A stretch of 11,130 nt of DNA, taken from an uncultured Clostridia bacterium (GTDB taxonomy: Bacteria > Bacillota > Clostridia > Oscillospirales > CAG-272). Shown here in pieces: positions 1 through 5,760 of the stretch. Below the pieces are notes generated by a model that worked only from the letters and a program-made list of their open reading frames with translations, had not been told where the DNA came from and searched no databases. The stretch lies in assembly GCA_947627815.1 (NCBI GenBank), contig CANQXN010000047.1:1-11130 (forward strand). Reading direction: 5' to 3'. The position numbers and the translations under genes were made by a program. Every line of letters begins with the position of its first letter. Within the stretch, counting starts at the first letter, position 1.

Positions 1-363
1 GCCCATGCCCGCCTTCTCCAGGGCCCGGCGGATGAAGCCTATGTAGTTGGTGGCACGGCAGCCGCCGCCGGTCTGGAACATGATCAGGGCGGAACGGTGG
101 ACATCAAAATCGCCGCAGGACAGCGCATAAATCTGCTGTCCCAACATGCAGATGGCGGGATAGCAGACATCGTTATGCAGGTATTTGAGGCCGGTATCGA
201 TGACCTCTTTGCCTTCATAATGCACGACCTCGACCTTATAGCCGTAAATGCCGAACAGTTCCTTCAAAAGCGCCATATGCATCGGGAAAATATCAGGCGC
301 TATGATGGTATAGTCCCGCTTCATCTCTTTGGTAAAATCCATGGGTGCGCTTGTTTCTGGCAC
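1..363 (-). CDS. 2-hydroxyacyl-CoA dehydratase-like protein (HgdB/DUF2229-related), 5' part only
   Basis: This is the N-terminal 121 residues of a gene that runs off the left edge. The visible part resembles the HgdB-like subunits of the 2-hydroxyglutaryl/2-hydroxyacyl-CoA dehydratase superfamily found in Clostridia, iron-sulfur proteins that work with an ATP-dependent activator. Family signatures are FTKEMK near the start, NDVCYPA (Cys67) and QTGGGCRATNY (Cys102); the two cysteines are probable [4Fe-4S] ligands. The start is uncertain. GTG at 363 has an AGGAG 8 nt upstream and is preferred. ATG at 381 would overlap the fatty acid kinase stop (ATGA). ATG at 342 has no good ribosome site. The gene follows fakA directly and should be cotranscribed with it. 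Substrate and reaction cannot be told from the fragment, and many stand-alone family members have no known substrate. Confidence 0.8.
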   Translation of the reverse strand, partial: MPETSAPMDFTKEMKRDYTIIAPDIFPMHMALLKELFGIYGYKVEVVHYEGKEVIDTGLKYLHNDVCYPAICMLGQQIYALSCGDFDVHRSALIMFQTGGGCRATNYIGFIRRALEKAGMG

Positions 364-371
364 GCTTGTTT

Positions 372-376
372 CTCCT
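372..376 (-). promoter_or_regulatory. Ribosome binding site deciding the dehydratase start
   Basis: AGGAG (minus strand) lies 8 nt before GTG at 363, inside the last bases around the fakA stop. It supports GTG 363 over ATG 381, which overlaps the stop, and ATG 342. Confidence 0.5.
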
Positions 377-377
377 C

Positions 378-2027
378 TCATCCCAGTATCAGGAGATAGT
401 GGTAAATTTCCTGGCCGCCGTCGATCTCGCAAAGCTCGGTTCGGCGATGGCCGCTTTTCATGTAATTTCTGAATACCGCCTTGTCGGCTTCCGGCACATC
501 CGCGCCGTAGACCGCGATGACATATTCGCGGCTGTCGATATTGAGTTTTTCGGTCAGCGCTTCCAAAGCGGCAAGCGCCGTCGGCTCCGATACCAACATA
601 TGCTTATCGGTAAAGCCGATATAGTCATCGGCTTTGATCGCAACGCCGTCCACGGTGGTTTCGCGCACGGCGGCGGTCACCATGCCGGTCACAACGCCCT
701 CCATGGCTTCTTTCAGGGTGGCGGCGATTTCGTCGGCGTCGCCGCTGTCATAGGAGAGCATGGTCAGGGCGGCATAGCCTTCCCCGATGTTTTTGCTTTC
801 GACTACAATCACGCGGGCGGTTTCGCAAAGCGAGGCCGCCTGCTTGGCCGCCATGACGATGTTGCCGTTGTTCGGCAGGACGAAAATCGTTTCGGCGCCC
901 ACTTTCTCAAAGGCGGAAAGAAAATCTTCGGTGGAGGGGTTCTTCCCCTGCCCGCCGTCGATCACCACATCGGCGCCGAGATCGGAAAAGGTCTCTCGAA
1001 TACCGGGGCCGCTTGCCACCGTCACAAGGCCGAAGGGCTTGCGGGGTTTTGAGTCAAAGCGGTTGTCCACCTTCATTTCGTGGTGCTGCAGGGTCATGTT
1101 TTCGATTTTGATGGTGAGAAATTCGCCAAAGGCATGGCAATGCGCCAGCACGGTTTCGGGCGTCATCGTGTGAACATGGATCTTGACCACCGTCCCATTG
1201 CGCACCGCCACAATCGAATCGCCGACCGTCTCGAGATAGGCAATCAGCTCTTCGAGCGAAAAGGCGTCGATATCGGTTTTGGCGTGGGTCAGGCGAAGCA
1301 AAAATTCGGTGCAGTAGCCGAACAGCATACTGCTGTTCTCGTCAAACAGCGAAAGATCGGGGGCGTCGGGGGCGGACGGCGCCGCAGGTACGGCCGATTC
1401 CACCGGCATTTCCCCGTTCAGCGTGCGGTTCACGCCGTCGGCAATATAGAAAAGTCCCGCCCCGCCGCTGTCAATGACGCCCGCCTCTTTCAGCACCGCC
1501 AGAAGCTCCGGCGTGCGCTGGAGAGAGCGCTCCATTTCGGCCAGCGCGTCGGTATTGAAGGATTCGAGGGTGCTCTCGGGCGTAATGCGCTCGCAGGCAT
1601 ATTCGACCGCTTCGCGCATAACCGTGAGGATCGTGCCTTCGGTCGGTGTAACCACCGAGGCATAGGCGCTTTTCACGCCCATGCGCAAAGCGTGTCCGAC
1701 GGCTGTAACATCGGCGGTTTCCACGCCGGAAAAGCCGTCGGCGATGCCGGCAAAAAATTGCGACAAAATCACGCCGGAGTTGCCGCGGGCGCTCATCAGC
1801 ATCCCACGGGCGAGAATTCGCGACGCCTCAAAGAGGTTCGCGGTCGGTTTTTGAGTCAGACTGCGGACGCCGCCGTCAATGGTCATACGCATGTTGTCAC
1901 CGGTGTCCCCGTCGGGAATAGGAAAGACATTAAGATCGTTGACCACGCGGGCATTGATGCCAAGGTTGGCGGCGCCGCCGGCGACCAGACGCTCAAACAG
2001 CGCTCCGTCAAGTGCTTTGGTTCCCAT
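378..2027 (-). CDS. fakA: Fatty acid kinase ATP-binding subunit, FakA/YloV family (DAK2 domain)
   Basis: This 549-residue protein matches the usual length and layout of FakA/YloV. FakA transfers phosphate from ATP to a fatty acid carried by a FakB (DegV) partner, giving acyl-phosphate for phospholipid synthesis in the cytoplasm. The N-terminal DhaL/DAK2 domain (about 1-200) carries NVFPIPDGDTGDNM, whose Asp39, Asp41 and Asp44 correspond to the Mg-ATP aspartates, and RGNSG at 81-85. The middle domain has KIHVHT (His284, His286) and IKIENM followed by QHHEM. The C-terminal part has VLPNNGNI at 383-390 and ends in the usual YHYLLI-type tail. The ATG lies 3 bp after the DegV stop, with a G-rich ribosome site inside the end of degV, so the two genes are probably translationally coupled. 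The function is inferred from the family; the older name is DhaK-like or DAK2-domain protein. Confidence 0.9.
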   Translation of the reverse strand: MGTKALDGALFERLVAGGAANLGINARVVNDLNVFPIPDGDTGDNMRMTIDGGVRSLTQKPTANLFEASRILARGMLMSARGNSGVILSQFFAGIADGFSGVETADVTAVGHALRMGVKSAYASVVTPTEGTILTVMREAVEYACERITPESTLESFNTDALAEMERSLQRTPELLAVLKEAGVIDSGGAGLFYIADGVNRTLNGEMPVESAVPAAPSAPDAPDLSLFDENSSMLFGYCTEFLLRLTHAKTDIDAFSLEELIAYLETVGDSIVAVRNGTVVKIHVHTMTPETVLAHCHAFGEFLTIKIENMTLQHHEMKVDNRFDSKPRKPFGLVTVASGPGIRETFSDLGADVVIDGGQGKNPSTEDFLSAFEKVGAETIFVLPNNGNIVMAAKQAASLCETARVIVVESKNIGEGYAALTMLSYDSGDADEIAATLKEAMEGVVTGMVTAAVRETTVDGVAIKADDYIGFTDKHMLVSEPTALAALEALTEKLNIDSREYVIAVYGADVPEADKAVFRNYMKSGHRRTELCEIDGGQEIYHYLLILG

Positions 2028-2030
2028 GAC

Positions 2031-2924
2031 TTACCCCCGGAAGGTCACTTCTTTGCCGAATGCGAAAACGCCGATGGCGTCAGGGCCGATGGAAGCGCCC
2101 ACGATCGGTCCGATGTAACCGATGCGCACGCCCTTGCAGGGGATCTCGGCAAGCACCATGGCTTTGAGTTCCTCCGCCTCCTCGGCGCAGTCGGCATGGG
2201 CGATATAGATATACTGATCGGCGCCGGGTTCATGGCCGACAACCGCTTCCTTGAGCAAAGACACAAGCTCGGCAAAGGAGGTCTTGCGGCCTTTGACTTT
2301 TTTGATCGGGGTCTGATTGCCTTCCGCATCGGCGATGATGATCGGCTTCACACCGAACAGATTGCCGAAGAAGGCGGCGGTTCCCTTCACGCGGCCGGCG
2401 CGCCGCAAAGCGTCCAAACTATGTACCGTGACAAATTCGTTGACCTTGTTGCGGTCGGCCATGACATGTTCATATACGGCTTCGGCGTCCATCCCTTGGT
2501 CGCGGTATTCGGCGGCGCGAATGGCCACAAGCCCTTCGCCCACGCAGGAATTGAGCGAGTCGATGCAATAAATCTTGGCATCGGGATAGTCGGCGAGCAG
2601 CTTTTTAGCCACCACGGCGCCGGTATTGACCGAGCTTGACTGCTTCACCGAGCAGGCGACATAGACGATATCGCAGCCTTCGGCTAAGTATTTGCCGAAA
2701 ACGCGTTCAAACTCTTCGGGCGGCACCTGCGTAGTCGTCACGCGTTCGCCGTTTCTCATGATATCATATAATTCTTTGGGCGTATAATATTCAAAGTCGA
2801 GACTGGCGGGCGTCTCTTTGCCCTGGTACACTGTCTGCATACGCATGTAATCGATGCCGTATTCATCGCGGATTTCCTTGCAAAGATCGGCGCAGGAGTC
2901 GGTAAGAATCTGTACTTTTCTCAT
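2031..2924 (-). CDS. DegV family fatty-acid-binding protein (FakB-type)
   Basis: This is a 297-residue DegV-family protein. DegV/FakB proteins bind one fatty acid in a buried pocket and present it to FakA for phosphorylation; here the FakA gene follows directly. Family features are the ILTDSCADL start, VTTTQVPPEEF (63-73) at the usual TSQ position, CSVKQSSSVNTG (91-102) at the usual SxLSGT position, IDSLNSCVGEG (121-131), LRRAGRVKG (173-181) and GPIVGASIGPD (272-282). In most FakB proteins I know, that last segment reads GxHxGPG; here the His position is Ser278 and the final Gly is Asp282. The ligand may therefore be held differently. ATG 2924 is preceded by GGGGAA about 6 nt upstream. It is the first gene of the operon driven by the promoter at 3046-3074. 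Confidence 0.88.
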   Translation of the reverse strand: MRKVQILTDSCADLCKEIRDEYGIDYMRMQTVYQGKETPASLDFEYYTPKELYDIMRNGERVTTTQVPPEEFERVFGKYLAEGCDIVYVACSVKQSSSVNTGAVVAKKLLADYPDAKIYCIDSLNSCVGEGLVAIRAAEYRDQGMDAEAVYEHVMADRNKVNEFVTVHSLDALRRAGRVKGTAAFFGNLFGVKPIIIADAEGNQTPIKKVKGRKTSFAELVSLLKEAVVGHEPGADQYIYIAHADCAEEAEELKAMVLAEIPCKGVRIGYIGPIVGASIGPDAIGVFAFGKEVTFRG

Positions 2925-2940
2925 TTTTATTTCCCCATTC

Positions 2941-2978
2941 TCAAAAGTTTTTTTGACCGGCGGAAAAAATTCCCGCCG
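2941..2978 (-). promoter_or_regulatory. Leader hairpins in the degV 5' untranslated region
   Basis: Two adjacent inverted repeats lie in the leader between the promoter and degV. The first is CGGCGG/CCGCCG (2958-2963 with 2973-2978, 9-nt loop). The second is the weaker TCAAAA/TTTTGA (2941-2946 with 2951-2956). No T-run follows the GC stem on the minus strand, so it is not a standard terminator. It could stabilise the mRNA or bind a regulator; I recognise no riboswitch class. Confidence 0.3.
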
Positions 2979-3045
2979 ATATCAAGTTATTGTAGTCCCG
3001 AAAAATAAACTGAAAAGAAACAAACGCCCATTTTTCGACTTTCCT

Positions 3046-3074
3046 ATTTTAGCGCGGAACGAAAGAAAAGTCAA
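3046..3074 (-). promoter_or_regulatory. Sigma-A-type promoter of the degV-fakA operon
   Basis: On the minus strand, -35 TTGACT (3069-3074) and -10 TAAAAT (3046-3051) are separated by exactly 17 bp, each one base off consensus. Transcription would start near 3039, giving a leader of roughly 115 nt before degV. T-rich DNA lies upstream of the -35. Confidence 0.7.
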
Positions 3075-3133
3075 GACCGGAAGCGCATTTTTGCCGAAAA
3101 GAACGAAAAGAAAAAGAAGGAAAAATTGACGCC

Positions 3134-3171
3134 AAAAACCGGTGAGTGTTTGCCGCTCACCGGTTTTTTTT
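3134..3171 (-). terminator. Rho-independent terminator after the rubredoxin gene
   Basis: A 13-bp perfect stem (3134-3146 with 3156-3168, core ACCGGTGAG) encloses a 9-nt loop and ends in five T on the minus strand. It lies 16 bp past the rubredoxin stop, closing the oxygen-defence operon. The plus-strand side has eight T, so it is symmetrical enough to work both ways, but no plus-strand gene reads into it. Confidence 0.85.
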
Positions 3172-3187
3172 ACTGTCGCTTCTCTTT

Positions 3188-3346
3188 TCAGTCCGCCTTG
3201 CTGAAAGAATCCTTGTCGGCGCCGCAGAGCGGGCAGACAAAATCTTCCGGCAGATCTTCAAATTTGGTGCCGGGCGCGATGCCGTTGTCGGGATCGCCTT
3301 TTTCTTCGTCGTATTCCCAGCCGCAAAGATCGCAGATGTATTTCAC
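3188..3346 (-). CDS. Rubredoxin
   Basis: This is a 52-residue rubredoxin of normal length, a small cytoplasmic one-electron carrier with a single iron held by four cysteines. The ligands are Cys5 and Cys8 (CDLC) and Cys38 and Cys41 (CPLC), with the canonical long spacing, a GDPDNGI loop and a DLPEDFVCP segment. The start is GTG at 3346: AAAGGAG sits 9 nt upstream, and it gives the classic MKYICDLCG N-terminus. A longer reading frame runs upstream in the same frame to 3463, but it overlaps the end of the desulfoferrodoxin gene and adds non-rubredoxin sequence. It lies 43 bp downstream of the desulfoferrodoxin gene, as in the known rbo-rub pair of Desulfovibrio. It probably supplies electrons to the desulfoferrodoxin and perhaps to the flavodiiron protein. 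Confidence 0.95.
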   Translation of the reverse strand: MKYICDLCGWEYDEEKGDPDNGIAPGTKFEDLPEDFVCPLCGADKDSFSKAD

Positions 3347-3355
3347 GGTGTCAGT

Positions 3356-3362
3356 CTCCTTT
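3356..3362 (-). promoter_or_regulatory. Ribosome binding site fixing the GTG start of rubredoxin
   Basis: AAAGGAG lies 9 nt before GTG 3346. It decides the start against upstream in-frame starts inside the desulfoferrodoxin gene. Confidence 0.75.
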
Positions 3363-3389
3363 CGTATGTTCTGTTTTTTTCCGCATCCG

Positions 3390-3773
3390 TCAGGCGATGT
3401 CGGCTTTCCAGAGGCCGTGCAGGTTGCAGTAGGCATAAACCGCGATCGGTTTTTCGCCCGCAAGCGCGAAGGTCACGGTAGGCGCGCCGCCCACGACCGG
3501 GCATTTGCGCTGGCCGCCTTCGTCAGTCTGCAGATAGACCCAGGCGATGTGGTGTTCCTCTGTCATGGGGTGTGCCGCCGAGCCAACGGTGACTTTGACA
3601 AGGCCGTCCGCGACTTCCACAACGGGAATGTGCTTTTCGTGGCTGGCTTCCACCGTGCCAGGCTCCAGCTTAGTCATTTTCTGGCCGCAGCAGACGATTG
3701 GCACACCGGCGTCATTGACCACGCCGACCAGATTGCCGCAGTGTTCGCAGACATAGAATTTGGGTTCGCTCAT
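3390..3773 (-). CDS. dfx: Desulfoferrodoxin (two-iron superoxide reductase)
   Basis: This 127-residue protein matches the full-length, two-centre superoxide reductase. It reduces superoxide to hydrogen peroxide in the cytoplasm without making oxygen, using electrons from rubredoxin. The N-terminal desulforedoxin-like domain (1-36) has all four centre I cysteines: Cys9, Cys12, Cys28 and Cys29. The catalytic domain has the EKHIP motif (Glu46, Lys47, His48), then His68, His74, Cys116 and His119 (CNLHG), the complete His4-Cys set for centre II. ATG 3773 has AGGAGG 9 nt upstream. It lies 36 bp after the flavodiiron gene with no terminator between, and the rubredoxin gene follows. The peroxide formed would need another enzyme, such as rubrerythrin, encoded elsewhere. 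Confidence 0.96.
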   Translation of the reverse strand: MSEPKFYVCEHCGNLVGVVNDAGVPIVCCGQKMTKLEPGTVEASHEKHIPVVEVADGLVKVTVGSAAHPMTEEHHIAWVYLQTDEGGQRKCPVVGGAPTVTFALAGEKPIAVYAYCNLHGLWKADIA

Positions 3774-3809
3774 GATGATTTTCCTCCTGATAGTGTATTT
3801 TATTAAAAT

Positions 3810-5603
3810 TTATGATTTTATCTCTTCAAAATCGGCCGCGCCGTGTTTGCAAAGCGGGCAGACGAAGTCCTCGGGCAGTTCATCGCCCTCATAGACATAG
3901 CCGCAGACTTTGCAGACATAGCCCTTTTTCCCTTCGGTCTGGGGTTTGGGTTTGACATGGTTTTGATAGTAGGTATAGGTCATCGTCTCTTTGTCGGAAA
4001 TCACGCGCGCCTCGGTCACGGAACAGATGAACATCCCGTGCGTATCGAGATCGACATACTGCTCCACCTTCAAAGACATAACGGCGTTGATATAGCGCGG
4101 CAAAAAGGCCAAGCCGTTGTCGGAGCGCAGCGGCGTGCAGTCGGCGAATTTATCCACATTGCGGCCGCTGCGAAAACCGAACGCCTCAAAAACCGAAAAA
4201 GGCGCGTCAACCGTCAGGCAGTTGATGTTCATTTTTCCGGTCTGCTTGATCACATGGTGGGAATAGTTTTCTTTGTTGATGGTCACGGCAATGCGGTTGG
4301 GCGTGTTCGTCACCTGCGTCACGGTGTTGACGATCAGGCCGTTGTCTTTCTTCCCGTCGTTTGAGGTGACGACATACAAACCGTAGCCGATATGGAAGAG
4401 CGCCCGCATGTCGCTCTTGTCGGCGGTAGAACTTTGCTGTGCAAGATAGTCTTTGCAAAGCCCCTCGGCAAGCGTTTTCAACTGTTCGGTACTCTCGGCA
4501 TCAAGCGCCGAAAGAATCCGGACGCAAGGCTCCGCCATGGTCAGATTTTTGCACTTTTCCAAAAGTCCCTTCATGACTTTGACCGCCATGGGCGCCCAGC
4601 TGCCGTTTTCGATCAAGGCCACCGTGCGATTGGTAAAATTGCGTTCGGTGAGGTGATTGATAAACTCGCGCATAAAGGGGAAGATCTCGGCGTTGTAGGT
4701 GGTGGTAGCCAGCACCAATTTGCTGTAGCGGAAGGCGTCCGCCACGGCGGCCGACATATCGCAGCGCGCCAAATCGTAAACTACCACTTTGGGGCAGCCT
4801 TTGGCCTTTAACTGTTCTGTCAGAAGGTTCACCGCCTTGCGGGTATGGCCGTACACCGAGGTATAGGCCACGACAATGCCTTCCTCCTCGGGCTGATAGC
4901 TTGACCAGGTCTGGTAGCGGGCGAGATAATGCCCCAAATTCTCCTTGAGAACCGGGCCGTGCAGCGGGCAGATGATCGAAATGTCAAGTCCGGCGGCTTT
5001 TTTGAGGAGCGCCTGCACCTGGGCGCCGTACTTGCCGACGATGCCGATATAGTAGCGGCGCGCCTCATCATCCCAAGGCTCGTCGGTTTCCGGCACGCCA
5101 AATTTGCCGAACCCGTCCGCCGAAAACAGCACTTTGTCGGTGCTGTCATAGGTGACGATCACTTCCGGCCAGTGAACCATCGGTGCCGTCACAAAGGTGA
5201 GGACATGCCGCCCCAAAGTCAGCGTATCGCCCTCTCCCACCACCAGTTGGCGGTCGGAAAAATCGCTGCCGAAGAAATGTTCCATCATGGCAAAGGCTTT
5301 GGCGGAGGAAACAATGACCGCCTCGGGATAGGCTTTGGCAAAATTCATGATGTTGGCGGCGTGGTCGGGTTCCATGTGCTGAACCACAAGATAATCGGGC
5401 TTGCGGTCGCCTAAGGTGTTCTGGATATTATCCAGCCATTCATGCGTGAACGCGGCGTCCACGGTATCCATGACGGCGATTTTCTCATCGATAATGGCAT
5501 AGGAATTGTAGGATATGCCGTTCGGCACACGATACTGCCCCTCGAACAGATCGATCTTTCTGTCGTTGACCCCAAGATACTTGATGTCGTTTGTGATGGT
5601 CAT
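3810..5603 (-). CDS. Four-domain flavodiiron protein (O2/NO reductase) with fused flavin reductase and rubredoxin
   Basis: This 597-residue cytoplasmic enzyme should reduce O2 to water and/or NO to N2O. Residues 1-245 are the metallo-beta-lactamase-like diiron domain with the full ligand set: His76, Glu78, Asp80 (HMEPDH), His144, Asp163 and His215. Residues 246-390 are the flavodoxin domain, with the FMN phosphate loop YTSVYGHTRK. Residues 400-550 resemble the FMN-binding flavin reductase domain of Moorella high-molecular-weight rubredoxin (Hrb). Residues 560-597 are a rubredoxin domain with Cys564/567 and Cys582/585, only 14 residues between the pairs. Moorella makes FprA and Hrb as separate proteins; here they are one chain. 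ATG 5603 has AAGGAGG 7 nt upstream; the in-frame extension to 5738 crosses the promoter and is not coding. It is the first gene of the operon with dfx and rubredoxin. The O2 versus NO preference cannot be read from sequence. Confidence 0.93.
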   Translation of the reverse strand: MTITNDIKYLGVNDRKIDLFEGQYRVPNGISYNSYAIIDEKIAVMDTVDAAFTHEWLDNIQNTLGDRKPDYLVVQHMEPDHAANIMNFAKAYPEAVIVSSAKAFAMMEHFFGSDFSDRQLVVGEGDTLTLGRHVLTFVTAPMVHWPEVIVTYDSTDKVLFSADGFGKFGVPETDEPWDDEARRYYIGIVGKYGAQVQALLKKAAGLDISIICPLHGPVLKENLGHYLARYQTWSSYQPEEEGIVVAYTSVYGHTRKAVNLLTEQLKAKGCPKVVVYDLARCDMSAAVADAFRYSKLVLATTTYNAEIFPFMREFINHLTERNFTNRTVALIENGSWAPMAVKVMKGLLEKCKNLTMAEPCVRILSALDAESTEQLKTLAEGLCKDYLAQQSSTADKSDMRALFHIGYGLYVVTSNDGKKDNGLIVNTVTQVTNTPNRIAVTINKENYSHHVIKQTGKMNINCLTVDAPFSVFEAFGFRSGRNVDKFADCTPLRSDNGLAFLPRYINAVMSLKVEQYVDLDTHGMFICSVTEARVISDKETMTYTYYQNHVKPKPQTEGKKGYVCKVCGYVYEGDELPEDFVCPLCKHGAADFEEIKS

Positions 5604-5633
5604 GCGATAGCCTCCTTTTGGTATTCTTGGATC

Positions 5634-5662
5634 ATTATACCGCAAAATAACGCGCGCTTCAA
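5634..5662 (-). promoter_or_regulatory. Sigma-A-type promoter of the flavodiiron-desulfoferrodoxin-rubredoxin operon
   Basis: On the minus strand, a perfect -10 TATAAT (5634-5639) lies 17 bp from -35 TTGAAG (5657-5662). Transcription would start near 5627, about 24 nt before the flavodiiron ATG, so the leader is very short. I see no convincing PerR, Rex or Fur box beside it. Confidence 0.75.
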
Positions 5663-5672
5663 GTCTTTTTTT

Positions 5673-5696
5673 AAAAATTTGCCTCTCTTGGGCAAA
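5673..5696 (-). terminator. Weak second hairpin with T-run between the lipoprotein gene and the oxygen-defence promoter
   Basis: Minus strand TTTGCC and GGCAAA pair around a 7-nt loop, followed by TTTTT. The stem is only 6 bp, so it may be a backup terminator behind the strong one at 5717-5754, or an operator-like inverted repeat just upstream of the -35 box. Confidence 0.3.
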
Positions 5697-5716
5697 AAAG
5701 ACCCATCGGGCGTGAC

Positions 5717-5754
5717 AAAAAGCGAACCCCGGCGGCAAATCGCCCGCCGGGGTT
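5717..5754 (-). terminator. Rho-independent terminator after the GH-A lipoprotein gene
   Basis: An 11-bp GC-rich perfect stem (AACCCCGGCGG with CCGCCGGGGTT, 5725-5735 and 5744-5754) has an 8-nt loop. After a 3-nt gap it is followed by TTTTT on the minus strand. It begins 6 bp beyond the stop codon of the upstream gene. Confidence 0.85.
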
Positions 5755-5760
5755 TGCGTG

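Noticed and set aside
1080..2639. Long plus-strand open frame (519 codons) opposite fakA and degV
   Set aside because: It is antisense to two well-recognised genes, has no ribosome site or family motifs, and its His/Gly/Arg-rich composition is typical of antisense frames in GC-rich genes. The same applies to the other plus-strand frames, such as 345-1052, 3843-4364 and 8832-9704.
3134..3171. Terminator for a plus-strand gene
   Set aside because: The longer T-run is on the plus strand, but no supported plus-strand gene precedes it; the hairpin is best read as closing the minus-strand rubredoxin operon.
3774..3809. Possible PerR/Fur-like AT-rich box or internal promoter before dfx
   Set aside because: The AT-rich gap lacks a proper inverted repeat matching the known box and has no matching -35 at the right distance.
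5604..5738. In-frame N-terminal extension of the flavodiiron gene
   Set aside because: It crosses a near-perfect promoter and the 5' leader, while AAGGAGG sits 7 nt before ATG 5603, where the conserved protein begins.
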